A stretch of DNA of 64,000 nucleotides from Butyrivibrio sp. AE3004 (GTDB lineage: Bacteria > Bacillota > Clostridia > Lachnospirales > Lachnospiraceae): positions 186,001-250,000 of the forward strand of contig NZ_JNLQ01000001.1 of the NCBI RefSeq assembly GCF_000703165.1, read 5' to 3'. This document shows, in pieces, positions 17,111-26,270 of this stretch. A program made the translations under genes and the position numbers. Within the stretch, counting starts at the first letter, position 1; the number at the start of each line of letters is the position of its first letter. The notes below the pieces were generated by a model. That model ran no database searches. It saw only the letters and a program-made list of their open reading frames with translations, and was not told the DNA's origin.

Positions 17111-19201
17111 CTACCTGTCACTGTCTTTCTTAAGATTTGTCATGCTGTGAAGTCCCAAGGCTATTGTTGAACCGTTATGAAGAGTAGCACTTGTTGCAGG
17201 GATTATTGTTCCAAGTAGTCCAAGGGCAATAAGTCCCAGATTAAATCCAACAACAAATCTATAGTTAAAATGAATTCTCTTCATCAGAAGCGTACTAAGC
17301 TCTTTCAAGGTAATAAGCTTATACAGATCGTCTTCAGATATCATAACATCTGCTATCTGTCGCGCAAGCTGAGCTCCTTCACTTATTGCGATTCCGCAAT
17401 CAGCTTCTGAAAGTGCCGGGGAATCATTTATACCATCACCAATCATAACAACGGTATGGCCCTTTGCCTTCTCCTGCTGAACAAATCCTGCCTTTTCTTC
17501 GGGAAGGACCTCCGCATAATACGAATCGACTCCAACCTTTTTAGCAACTCTTTTTGCAATATGCTTTGAGTCACCTGTCATCATTACGATATTCTTAAAG
17601 CCGGCTTCATGAAGCTTTTTTATAACGTCGGGAGCTTCAGGTCTAAGCGGATCTTCCAGGCATATTACTGCAGACAGTTTACCGCCGATTGCAAGAAACA
17701 GTCTTGAGTACCGCTTGGAAATATTATCCAGCTTATCCTGCTCGCCCTCGGGGATAACGCAGTTCTCATCCTCCATGACAAAGTGCCAGCTTCCGATAAC
17801 AACCTTCTGACCGTCAATATCAGAAGCGATTCCATGAGCAACAACATATTCCACCTTACTATGCATCTCGTTGTGCTCAAGCCCTCTCTCTGCCGCTTCT
17901 GCTACAACAGCGTTGGCAATGGAGTGTGGATAATGCTCTTCAAGACAGGCTGCTATGCGAAGCATTTCATCCTTATCGTTCCCTGAAAACGGAACCACAT
18001 CCACAACCTTTGGTGTCGCAATTGTAAGAGTTCCTGTCTTATCAAAAACAATAGTGTCTGCCTCTGCGATTGCTTCAAGGAATTTTCCACCCTTTACAGT
18101 AAGATGATTGTCCTGACATTCACGCATCGCGGAAAGAACAGTTACAGGCATCGATAGTTTAAGAGCACATGAAAAATCAACCATTAAGACGGATAAGGCT
18201 TTGGTCACATTTCCGGTTATAAGATAAGCCAGAATTGTTCCGCCAAGAGTGTAAGGAACCAATCTGTCTGCCAAATGCTCAGCCCTTGACTCAACGCCTG
18301 ATTTAAGCTGCTCAGACTCTTCTATCATCTTAATGATTTTCTCATATCTGGTCGTTCCCGATGCCTTCTCGACCTTAAGGACAATGTCTCCCTCCTCTAT
18401 CACCGTTCCGGCATAGACATAAGCACCCTCTTTTTTCTCCACCGGTATTCCTTCCCCGGTCAGAGTTGCCTGATTGACCAATGCTTCTCCGGATACAACA
18501 GTTCCGTCAAGAGGGATTACACTTCCGACTCTTACGGAAATCTCATCTCCCGGAACTATATGACTTATTGGTACCTGTACTTCAACACCGTCCTTCTTAA
18601 GCCAGACCTTGTCTGCCTTAAGAGCCATACTCCTTGCAAGATCATCAACCGACTTTTTGTGAGTCCACTCTTCCAAAAGATCTCCTACGCCAAGTAAGAA
18701 CATAACCGACGAAGCCGTCTGATAATCTCCGGTTAAAATAGATACCATTATTGCAGTCGCATCAAGGACAGATACCTCAAGCTTTTTATGCTTAAACAGG
18801 CTGACAAGTCCTTTGTAAATAAATTTTGTGGCCATTATGCAGGCCTTTATCTTTTGTAGCGGTGACGGCAAAAAGACCTTACAGCCATAGTGAAGAATCA
18901 CTTTGGAAATAAGCTTCTCCTTATAAGAAGCCATAAGTTCTCTTCCTGTGTTCTCAGGGACCAGAGCCTTAACATCATCAGAATCCGCATCAAAAACGCA
19001 GATTTTAGAAATCAGCTCATCCCTGTCACCACTATATACAACTACTGCATCCGCACTTCTCTCATAGACAGTGGCTTTTTCCACTCCATCAAGAGAAAGC
19101 AGATAGTACTGTAATCTATCTGCTTCTTCAAAAGAAAAACGTCTTTTGGGCATGGAAAAGCGGATACGTCCCCTTATCTCATGTTTAATGACAATTTTCA
19201 T
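17111..19201 (-). CDS. P1B-type heavy-metal translocating ATPase with a CALKLS motif
   Basis: A 696-residue cation pump. Residues 1-75 resemble a metal-associated domain without a CxxC pair. The phosphorylation site is Asp387 in DKTGTLT, the hinge is GDGINDSPALSEADCGIA, and the phosphatase loop is LTGEGIPVEK. The transmembrane metal motif, normally CPC or SPC, reads SCALKLSMP at about 345-353. This CALKLS variant defines a Firmicutes subgroup whose metal is unsettled; Mn, Fe or Zn export has been proposed for relatives. It follows the DUF6110-like gene by six bases and precedes the 26-residue membrane protein, forming one operon. Confidence 0.9.
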   Translation of the reverse strand: MKIVIKHEIRGRIRFSMPKRRFSFEEADRLQYYLLSLDGVEKATVYERSADAVVVYSGDRDELISKICVFDADSDDVKALVPENTGRELMASYKEKLISKVILHYGCKVFLPSPLQKIKACIMATKFIYKGLVSLFKHKKLEVSVLDATAIMVSILTGDYQTASSVMFLLGVGDLLEEWTHKKSVDDLARSMALKADKVWLKKDGVEVQVPISHIVPGDEISVRVGSVIPLDGTVVSGEALVNQATLTGEGIPVEKKEGAYVYAGTVIEEGDIVLKVEKASGTTRYEKIIKMIEESEQLKSGVESRAEHLADRLVPYTLGGTILAYLITGNVTKALSVLMVDFSCALKLSMPVTVLSAMRECQDNHLTVKGGKFLEAIAEADTIVFDKTGTLTIATPKVVDVVPFSGNDKDEMLRIAACLEEHYPHSIANAVVAEAAERGLEHNEMHSKVEYVVAHGIASDIDGQKVVIGSWHFVMEDENCVIPEGEQDKLDNISKRYSRLFLAIGGKLSAVICLEDPLRPEAPDVIKKLHEAGFKNIVMMTGDSKHIAKRVAKKVGVDSYYAEVLPEEKAGFVQQEKAKGHTVVMIGDGINDSPALSEADCGIAISEGAQLARQIADVMISEDDLYKLITLKELSTLLMKRIHFNYRFVVGFNLGLIALGLLGTIIPATSATLHNGSTIALGLHSMTNLKKDSDR

Positions 19202-19207
19202 ATATTA

Positions 19208-19459
19208 TTATTCTCCAACTACTGCTTCGTCTTCCTTTGCCTTGCGCTCAGCATTTATCTCTTTTGCCTCTGCAACAATATCATCACAGTTCTCCTGCAC
19301 CTTGTTCGCAGTATCCATTACACATTCCTTAGCACGAAGTACAGCTGCTGTAGTGTGCGTATAGCACTTCTTAGCATCCTTACTTGAAAGCAGCTTTACA
19401 CCTGCTGTTCCAAAAAGTACTCCACCTAAAAACCATACACAATGATGCCAGTTCTTCAT
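19208..19459 (-). CDS. DUF6110-like small membrane-anchored protein
   Basis: An 83-residue protein with an N-terminal hydrophobic segment (CVWFLGGVLFGTAGVKLLSS), a KDAKKCYTHTTAAVLRAKE helix and an acidic tail. It matches my memory of DUF6110 proteins encoded directly upstream of CALKLS-type P-ATPases. The start at 19459 is chosen because CAGGAG lies nine bases upstream; the longer frame lacks a site. It is the first gene of the three-gene metal pump unit. Function is unknown; co-occurrence suggests a metal-handling or pump-assembly role. Confidence 0.75.
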   Translation of the reverse strand: MKNWHHCVWFLGGVLFGTAGVKLLSSKDAKKCYTHTTAAVLRAKECVMDTANKVQENCDDIVAEAKEINAERKAKEDEAVVGE

Positions 19460-19676
19460 AATAGTAATCTCCTGTTCTTTAAATTTTTTTCGAGTATCTG
19501 GTGGCTCTTGAACACATTTTGATTTTTGCATTCAGGAAAGCCTAAAACAAAAACAAACAAATGCAGAATAAATCCCTCCCACATTTGTTTGCTTCCTTAA
19601 GATTATCATAATCAGAATTGTTCTAAAATACGTGTAATTGATAACTTTTCTCACTTACACCATTTGTACTCTACTC

Positions 19677-19720
19677 CACAAAAAAGCAGATCCCACTCAG
19701 TAATGATAAGAATCTGCTTT
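19677..19720 (-). terminator. Terminator of the alpha-galactosidase operon
   Basis: AAAGCAGAT pairs with ATCTGCTTT across a 20-base loop. On the minus strand it is followed by six T residues, 39 bases past the alpha-galactosidase stop. Confidence 0.8.
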
Positions 19721-19758
19721 ACTCATTTTTTTTATATTATATTTATATTTTTACTAAT

Positions 19759-22011
19759 TTAGAGCCTTTTTAAATGTATCTGTACAGACGGATATACTCC
19801 GTACAAAGGATCAAGCGCCAATCCTCCATTCATAAGTGCTCTTCCGGAATACCTGATTTTATCTTTTTCCTCTTTTGACTTAATTCCGGCTTCCTCCGGT
19901 GCATTCGTAACTGAGGTAAAGATATTATCTATTACGTATTCTCCCTCCGGATCAAGTCCCTGTAGTTTAATGAAGGGAATTTCAGGATTTGCCCTTACAT
20001 CAGTAACTACAAGGCTGACAAGCGACTCTGATTTATCCCCTGACACAAATTGCCAGGAAGTAAAGTAATCCTCAGTTTTTTCATTACTAATTCTAAAGTA
20101 ACGGCCTCTCTGAATAAGATCATAATATCTGTTGAACAGACTTACTTCTTTCTTTATTTCTTCCTTTTCCTCATCAGATAGCTTTCTGGGATCGAGTTCA
20201 TATCCAAAGGTACCTGACATGGCAATAATTGCTCTTGTAATAAACGGAACTTCCCTTCCGTTCTGATGGTTCGGAGAAGCTGATACATGGCTTCCCATAG
20301 TACTTACGGGATAGCCAAAGCCTGTCCCCTTCTGAATCTTCAAACGATTTATTGCTTCGCTGTTATCAGAGCACCAGATCTGGGGCGAATAGAAAAGGAT
20401 TCCCGCATCAAATCTTCCGCCTCCGCCTGAACAGCCTTCCATCATAATCTCAGGATAGTTTTTCCTTATTCTTGACAATAAATCATATGTTCCCAGCATG
20501 AATCTGTGAGCAACCTCACCCTGTCTGTCTGCAGGAAGAGCGTTTGAATAAATGTTAGCCATAGATCTGTTGAAATCCCATTTAATATAAGAAATCTTTG
20601 CAGAATCAATAACCTTTGCCATGCTCTCAAAAATATAGTCAACTACTTCTTTTCGTGACATATCAAGAACCAGCTGATTTCTTCCCATAACAGGTTTTCT
20701 GTCCGGATCACACAGTGCCCAATCCGGATGAGTCCTGAAAAGATCTGAATCCTCATTTACCATTTCGGGTTCAAACCAAAGACCGAATTTCATACCAAGA
20801 GAATCAGCATGCTCTGCTATCTTTGTTATACCTCCGGGGAGCTTTCTGTCATTTACAAACCAGTCACCAAGCCCGCTGTTATCGTCATCTCTTTTTCCAA
20901 ACCAGCCGTCATCCAAGACAAACATTTCAATCCCGGCTTCGTGTCCAGCATCCACGATTTCAAATAAGCTCTTTTCGTCGAAGTTAAAATACGTTCCTTC
21001 CCAGTTGTTTATAAGCACAGGGCGCTTCACATCACGAAATTCTTTAGGACATACGTTTTCCCGAATTATTCTGTGATACAAATAACTAAGCTCGTTAAGT
21101 CCATTACCCGAATAAGCCATAATAATTTCCGGGGTAACAAAGCTCTCATCTTTGTTAAGGAGCCATGAAAATCCTTCACTTCCGATACCACTCACCACTC
21201 TGATGCTTCCAGCCTGGTCAACTTCTATTTCCTCTGCGTGATTACCGGAGTAAACAAGCATAAATCCATAGCATTCACCGTTATTTTCAGTAGCATCATG
21301 GTCACACAGAATGATAAAAGGATTATTATGGTGTGAACTTGTACCGCGTTTTGAGCCAACCACATGAATATCATGGGTAAGCTGTACCCTCTCTACCTGT
21401 CTCTCCATGGCATGTCTTCCATGAAAATGTATAAGATCCATCTTCTTATGAAGTAAATCCATAGACATTGAAGCTGCCTTTGTGAGCTGACAGGGCTTAT
21501 CTGAATTGTTTTTTATCATAGCAGATCTTGTGATAATATCCTTTTCTTCAAACACTCCATAAGTAAGACAAACCTCTATATTAGCTGTTTTATCCTCAAG
21601 TATAATCTCGAGCATCTGTACATTGTCTTCCTCACCCCTAACATAAGGAAGACCTGAAAGTTCTTTTTTTCCTTCACTTACAGAGTAGCTCTTATACCTA
21701 AGATCCATTGTTCTGCTACCGTTTGAAAGAATTACTCCGGCTGCATTTACTCTGAAATCACCTGCTCCGTAGGTACTGTATTCAAAAGGCAAAGTATCCG
21801 GTGAAATACCTCTCTTATCTCTTCCTTCATAAGGATTTCCTGAAAATCCCCTGTCAATCTCGCGAACAAGATAGGACATATCTGTTTTGCCTACAGATGC
21901 TCCATAGTAAGTGTGAAGGAGCATATCATATTCATTTATTTTCATCTGATATTCTGTGTTCTTGGTTGTAAGAAAGAATATCTTCTTTTTTTCATTAAAA
22001 TTAATCGCCAT
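19759..22011 (-). CDS. agaA: GH36 alpha-galactosidase
   Basis: A 750-residue enzyme, close to the 730-750 usual for clan-D alpha-galactosidases. The nucleophile is Asp479 in KWDFNRS and the acid/base is Asp549 in WCSDNSEA, positions matching Geobacillus AgaA (478/548). The N-terminal beta-supersandwich, central (beta/alpha)8 barrel (about 325-640, with FVLDDGWFGKRDDDNSGLGD) and C-terminal beta domain are all present. It removes alpha-1,6-galactose from melibiose, raffinose and stachyose. No signal peptide, so it works on sugars brought in by the transporter encoded just upstream in the same operon. GGGAG precedes the start; the gap to the permease gene is 14 bases. Confidence 0.93.
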   Translation of the reverse strand: MAINFNEKKKIFFLTTKNTEYQMKINEYDMLLHTYYGASVGKTDMSYLVREIDRGFSGNPYEGRDKRGISPDTLPFEYSTYGAGDFRVNAAGVILSNGSRTMDLRYKSYSVSEGKKELSGLPYVRGEEDNVQMLEIILEDKTANIEVCLTYGVFEEKDIITRSAMIKNNSDKPCQLTKAASMSMDLLHKKMDLIHFHGRHAMERQVERVQLTHDIHVVGSKRGTSSHHNNPFIILCDHDATENNGECYGFMLVYSGNHAEEIEVDQAGSIRVVSGIGSEGFSWLLNKDESFVTPEIIMAYSGNGLNELSYLYHRIIRENVCPKEFRDVKRPVLINNWEGTYFNFDEKSLFEIVDAGHEAGIEMFVLDDGWFGKRDDDNSGLGDWFVNDRKLPGGITKIAEHADSLGMKFGLWFEPEMVNEDSDLFRTHPDWALCDPDRKPVMGRNQLVLDMSRKEVVDYIFESMAKVIDSAKISYIKWDFNRSMANIYSNALPADRQGEVAHRFMLGTYDLLSRIRKNYPEIMMEGCSGGGGRFDAGILFYSPQIWCSDNSEAINRLKIQKGTGFGYPVSTMGSHVSASPNHQNGREVPFITRAIIAMSGTFGYELDPRKLSDEEKEEIKKEVSLFNRYYDLIQRGRYFRISNEKTEDYFTSWQFVSGDKSESLVSLVVTDVRANPEIPFIKLQGLDPEGEYVIDNIFTSVTNAPEEAGIKSKEEKDKIRYSGRALMNGGLALDPLYGVYPSVQIHLKRL

Positions 22012-22025
22012 CTTTAGTCTCCCAA

Positions 22026-22868
22026 TCAGAGCTTACCACCTGATGTGGCAATACCTTCAACGAACTGCTTCTGGAATATTATGTAAATTACAATCATAGG
22101 TACAATTGCAAGCACTGCTGCAGCCATCATTGCCGGATAGTCACTGCCATATTGTCCCTGCATCTTTGCAAGGCCCGCACTAAGTGTTGTCGTCTGTGCA
22201 TTTGTACAAACAATCATGGGCCACATGAGGTCTTTAAATGCAAACAATGCAGTAAAGATTCCAAGTGAAATCATAGAAGATCTTGTTAACGGCATCATGA
22301 TGAAAAGAAAAGTCTGACCGATATTACATCCATCAATTGCCGCTGCTTCTTCAAGATCCTTTGGCAGACTCTGATATCCTGTTTTTAACAAATAGGTTCC
22401 GAAGGCTGTTACAACTCCGGGAAGTACCAGACCCGCTGTTGAATTTAAAATATGTAGCTTGGAAGCCATAAGATACTGAGGAATGATGAAAATCTGAGAA
22501 GGAATCATCATCTGGATAAGAACCAGCGAAAACATCAGCTTCTTTCCCGGAAATTCAAGTCTTCCAAACGCATATCCTGCCATGGTGGCTGTGAGACAGG
22601 CACATACAACACGGAAGAAAATAAACAATATTGTATTTTTATAGAGTGTAACAAAATTGTAGCTCTTCCAAACTGTAGCGAAGTTCTCAAAATGCCACCC
22701 ATGTGCAGGTAAAATATAAAACGGATTAACCGAAATAGCTTCCTGATTTGTCTTTAATGCAGTAAGTATCATCCATACAAACGGTACCAGCATTATTATT
22801 GAAAATATAATAAGCACAGTATAAGTAAGTATTTTATTTACTACATATTTCTTTTTCATACTATCCAT
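22026..22868 (-). CDS. msmG: Sugar ABC transporter permease (MsmG-like)
   Basis: A 280-residue inner permease of the CUT1 sugar importer class, with six predicted helices and the ATPase contact loop EAAAIDGCNIGQTFLFIMMPL around residues 180-200. It ends in the FVEGIATSGGKL tail typical of MsmG/RafG/MalG-type permeases. It pairs with the MsmF-like permease encoded 15 bases upstream and the binding lipoprotein further upstream. No ATPase gene lies in the cluster, as usual for Firmicutes systems that share an MsmK-type ATPase encoded elsewhere. Confidence 0.9.
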   Translation of the reverse strand: MDSMKKKYVVNKILTYTVLIIFSIIMLVPFVWMILTALKTNQEAISVNPFYILPAHGWHFENFATVWKSYNFVTLYKNTILFIFFRVVCACLTATMAGYAFGRLEFPGKKLMFSLVLIQMMIPSQIFIIPQYLMASKLHILNSTAGLVLPGVVTAFGTYLLKTGYQSLPKDLEEAAAIDGCNIGQTFLFIMMPLTRSSMISLGIFTALFAFKDLMWPMIVCTNAQTTTLSAGLAKMQGQYGSDYPAMMAAAVLAIVPMIVIYIIFQKQFVEGIATSGGKL

Positions 22869-22883
22869 AACATGTTCCCTTTC

Positions 22884-23774
22884 TTAGTTATAGAATACAA
22901 TCTTCTTCTCAAGTTTCTGGAGAAACAAGGTTGTTATCATTATAAATACAACAAGTACAACAACTATTGCGGCGCCATATCCCCTGTTACTGTTGGTAAA
23001 TGCATATGTATAGAACAGATAAACAATTGACTGTGTTTTGTTAAGAGCCAGGTTTGTTTTATCCATAACCATGAACATAAGATCAAATACCGTAAGAGCA
23101 CCGATAATTCTTGTCTGTACGATGAAAAACGTCGTAGGACTAAGAAGCGGAACTGTTATATTAAAAAACTGTGAAAGTCCGGATGCACCGTCAATCTGGG
23201 CTGCTTCATAATAGTCTTTGGGTATCTCCTGAAGACCACCAATGAAAAGGACCATGTTATATCCGATAATTGACCATACCCCGATTATACCTACACTGAT
23301 CCAGGCAATGTTCGGATCGGATATCCAGGCTGCATTTGTGTGGAAAAAGTTATTCAAAAGACCGAATTGCTGGTTATAAAGCCATTTCCATACCATTGCA
23401 ACGGCTGCAGGTGCACACACCATGGGGAGAAAGAATAAAGTACGGAAAAATCCTTTTCCCGGAAGCTTATTCTGCAGAAGAACAGCAAGTATAAGTGCAA
23501 TTACAATTCCAAGCGGAACCTCTACTATCGCATATTTTACAGTGTTCCATAATGACTGCCAGGTTTCTGTATTTCCAATCACAGCCTGATAATTTGCAAG
23601 TCCGACAAACTTGTTTCCTTTTCCGAAATCTCCGGTTTTGCAAAGAGACTGGTATACCGTGTTTATAGCCGGATAAAAATTTAGTATTATCAGACCCAGC
23701 ATCGTGGGTGTAATAAAAGCCCATCCCCATATAGCCTGTCTTTTTTGCGACGGAGTCATTTTCCCTTTACTCAT
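22884..23774 (-). CDS. msmF: Sugar ABC transporter permease (MsmF-like)
   Basis: A 296-residue CUT1 permease with about six helices, the N-terminal GWAFITPTMLGLIILNFYP entry helix and the EAA loop YYEAAQIDGASGLSQFFNITVP. Together with the next permease it forms the channel for an alpha-galactoside importer. The start has GAGGAG upstream. It belongs to the binding protein-MsmF-MsmG-alpha-galactosidase operon, all on the minus strand. Confidence 0.9.
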   Translation of the reverse strand: MSKGKMTPSQKRQAIWGWAFITPTMLGLIILNFYPAINTVYQSLCKTGDFGKGNKFVGLANYQAVIGNTETWQSLWNTVKYAIVEVPLGIVIALILAVLLQNKLPGKGFFRTLFFLPMVCAPAAVAMVWKWLYNQQFGLLNNFFHTNAAWISDPNIAWISVGIIGVWSIIGYNMVLFIGGLQEIPKDYYEAAQIDGASGLSQFFNITVPLLSPTTFFIVQTRIIGALTVFDLMFMVMDKTNLALNKTQSIVYLFYTYAFTNSNRGYGAAIVVVLVVFIMITTLFLQKLEKKIVFYN

Positions 23775-23874
23775 TATTCTTTCTCCTCATTTAAAATTTC
23801 CCTAAAATTTACCTCTTTGCTTTCGCAAAGAGGCAAATAAATACCATCCCGATATTTTGTGAATCTTGTATGTT

Positions 23875-25251
23875 TTACTCTGCTGCGATAGCATCCTCGA
23901 TTATCTTCTGAGCATTATCACAAGCTGTTGCCATTGTTGCAGCATCTTCGGGATTCTGCCAAGCATCAAGGAAACCGCCTGCCTGCTGAAGTGCATCTTC
24001 CCAAACAGTTGTGTTTCTTGTGTAAGGACGGAAGAACAGATCTCCCTCTTCCTCAGCTCTTACAAATGCAGATACATCCATTCCTTCGAAAGCACCTGAG
24101 AAAGCTTCTGAAACGCCCTTCATACCACCCATTGTTACACCGAGCTCAGCCTGCTTCTTCTGACCTTCCTCTGAGCAGAAGTATGCAATAAGGTCATAGC
24201 AAGCCTTAGGATCAGCTACGTTAGCATTTGCTGCCCATCCAAGTCCGTTATAAGCTGAGTAACGCTCACCTGCATCGCATGATCCGTTTCCGTTAACGTC
24301 TGCATAAGGAAGCATTGACCATGCATAATCAGCGTGGTTTTCTGCTTTATAGAAGGAATTGATCATCCATGAACCCTGTGTGATCATAGCAGTCTTACCT
24401 GACATGAAGAGTGAATCTGTACCGGTTTCAGCAACTACTGACTGAGGAGCACCTACTGTAAGAAGCTTTCTGCACATCTCCATACCTGCTTTACCTTCAT
24501 CAGAACCGATTGTTGTTCCCTTGTGATCATCTGTAATAACCTGTGCGCCGTAATCATAAACAAGGTTGTACCAGCCATCCTGGTTATTGGAAGTATTCAT
24601 AGCCATGCCGTATACTTCACCGTTTGAACCCTCTGTGATCTTCTTAGCTGCTTCATACATATCTTCCCATGTCCAGTTGTCTGTAGGATACTCTACACCA
24701 TACTGGTCAAAGATTGCCTTGTTGTAAAGAAGTGCGATTGTGTCATGATCCTTAGGAAGAGCGTACTGCTTACCGTTGCTGCTATAAAGATCCCAAACAC
24801 CTTCGTAATAATTTGCCTTATCGATTGAAGCATCATTTGCGATGTAGTCTGTAAGATCAAGAAGAATATCATTCTCCATATACATCTGTGCTGTGTTTGA
24901 ATGCATCCAGAATACGTCAGGCATCTCTCCACCTGAAGCTCCTGCCTCAAGGAGTGTCCAATAATTATCCCAATCGATAACTTCTACAGAGCACTTAACT
25001 CCTGATGTAGCTGTCCAGTCATCAGCGATCTGCTGGATTCCTTCCTGCTGGTTAGCATCCCAAATATTGATAGTAATCTGATCTGTTGAATAGCCGCCTT
25101 CAGAACTGCCTGATGCTGTATCTGTATTCTCTGCAGTATCAGTAACATTTTCATTTGCTGCTCCTGTATTTCCTGAATCTGATGAACCGCATCCAACCAT
25201 GCCTGCTGCGATTACTGTACTAAGTACAAGTGCTAATGCTTTCTTTTTCAT
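23875..25251 (-). CDS. msmE: Sugar-binding lipoprotein (MsmE-like)
   Basis: A 458-residue extracellular solute-binding protein of the CUT1 class. The lipobox is GMVGC (Cys21), followed by a Ser/Gly/Asn/Thr-rich linker to about residue 55. The body shows the family pattern QEGIQQIADDW, ALPKDHDTIALLYNKAIFD and SWMINSFYKAE. It captures an oligosaccharide, most likely an alpha-galactoside given the downstream GH36 gene, and hands it to the two permeases. GGGAGGA lies seven bases before the ATG. A 5' UTR hairpin and a palindrome sit upstream. Confidence 0.92.
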   Translation of the reverse strand: MKKKALALVLSTVIAAGMVGCGSSDSGNTGAANENVTDTAENTDTASGSSEGGYSTDQITINIWDANQQEGIQQIADDWTATSGVKCSVEVIDWDNYWTLLEAGASGGEMPDVFWMHSNTAQMYMENDILLDLTDYIANDASIDKANYYEGVWDLYSSNGKQYALPKDHDTIALLYNKAIFDQYGVEYPTDNWTWEDMYEAAKKITEGSNGEVYGMAMNTSNNQDGWYNLVYDYGAQVITDDHKGTTIGSDEGKAGMEMCRKLLTVGAPQSVVAETGTDSLFMSGKTAMITQGSWMINSFYKAENHADYAWSMLPYADVNGNGSCDAGERYSAYNGLGWAANANVADPKACYDLIAYFCSEEGQKKQAELGVTMGGMKGVSEAFSGAFEGMDVSAFVRAEEEGDLFFRPYTRNTTVWEDALQQAGGFLDAWQNPEDAATMATACDNAQKIIEDAIAAE

Positions 25252-25271
25252 TTTTGTCCTCCCATTTTGCT

Positions 25272-25299
25272 GCAGATACCTCTTCCTTTGGTTATCTGC
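25272..25299 (-). promoter_or_regulatory. Hairpin in the 5' UTR of the galactoside operon
   Basis: GCAGATA-ACC and GG-TATCTGC form an 8-9 base stem with a short loop, ending 20 bases before the start codon of the binding lipoprotein gene. No T-run follows, so it is not a terminator. It may affect translation or mRNA stability. Confidence 0.45.
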
Positions 25300-25351
25300 A
25301 CCCTTGGTTTATTTGTTTCAACAAATGCAATTTTAATATCGCACAACATTT

Positions 25352-25365
25352 AATAACATGTTATT
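25352..25365. promoter_or_regulatory. 14-bp palindrome between msmE and its AraC regulator
   Basis: AATAACATGTTATT is a perfect palindrome in the 150-base divergent region, about 40 bases before the AraC gene start and 100 before the binding protein start. It is a candidate binding site for the adjacent AraC-type regulator (inference). Confidence 0.5.
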
Positions 25366-25403
25366 ATGTTGTTAAAATTTGTCATTTTGTGAGGTGAATG
25401 CAC

Positions 25404-26261
25404 ATGAAAACTTCCTCAAACGGTTTAGGTTTTGATTTTTGCGCCTTTTTGGATTACGACAAAAGCGCAGAAGTTCGCATTTATGAGATAGGAAATTACA
25501 AATGCGAACCAGGTTATTCCTACGGTCCTGTCTTACGCCCAAGGGGCATTTTGCATTTTGTGATTTCGGGAAAAGGCAAACTACAGATAATGGGAAAAGA
25601 GTATCATATACATGCAAACCAGCTTTTCTATATTCCTGCAAATATCATGGCATATTACGAAGCTGACAAGGATGATCCGTGGGAATACTGTTGGACTCAT
25701 ATCGGCGGTGCCGTTATGCTCGAAGCTCTTAAAGATTGTCAGATTGATGAATACAATCCGGTAAAGGATATAATATCTTCCAAAACAGGAAATTTTCGTA
25801 ATCTTTTTGATATTCTGTCCGACATTTTCAATGACTATGAAAGCGAATACTATTGCCTCGCTAAAGTCTATGAGATAATGGATTACTTAAAAAAAGCATA
25901 TCTGACAGCCACAGAAAAGAATAACGAAAGCCAGCAGCTTCAGTATGTAAGAACAGTTATAAAATTTATTCAGCTTAAGTATTCGGAAAATATACATGTT
26001 GATACTATTGCAGACACCTGTGGGCTTAACAGAAGTTACCTCTCCAGGCTTTTTCGTGATGCAACAGGAACCACAATAAAAGATTATATTCAGACCTATC
26101 GAATGCAAACAGCCCAAAAAATGCTAAAAAATTCCGACAGCTCAATACAATACATTGCATTCGCTGTCGGATATAATGACATATTCACTTTTTCCAAGGC
26201 GTTTAAAAAGTATAGCGGTTTTTCTCCCAGCAGCTACAGGAATCAGCCTGCTGCAACATAA
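25404..26261 (+). CDS. msmR: AraC family regulator (MsmR-like) of the galactoside operon
   Basis: A 285-residue activator. The N-terminal half is a cupin-like sugar-sensing domain (GPVLRPRGILHFVISGKGKLQ, then ANQLFYIPANIMAYYEAD). The C-terminal 100 residues carry two helix-turn-helix motifs (DTIADTCGLNRSYLSRLFRDATG and the signature MLKNSDSSIQYIAFAVGYND). This order matches MsmR/RafR-type regulators. It is divergent from the binding protein-permease-alpha-galactosidase operon and probably activates it when the sugar is present. I prefer the Met at 25404 because GAGG lies nine bases upstream of it and only three from the first ATG. Confidence 0.88.
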   Translation: MKTSSNGLGFDFCAFLDYDKSAEVRIYEIGNYKCEPGYSYGPVLRPRGILHFVISGKGKLQIMGKEYHIHANQLFYIPANIMAYYEADKDDPWEYCWTHIGGAVMLEALKDCQIDEYNPVKDIISSKTGNFRNLFDILSDIFNDYESEYYCLAKVYEIMDYLKKAYLTATEKNNESQQLQYVRTVIKFIQLKYSENIHVDTIADTCGLNRSYLSRLFRDATGTTIKDYIQTYRMQTAQKMLKNSDSSIQYIAFAVGYNDIFTFSKAFKKYSGFSPSSYRNQPAAT

Positions 26262-26270
26262 AATGTGAAA

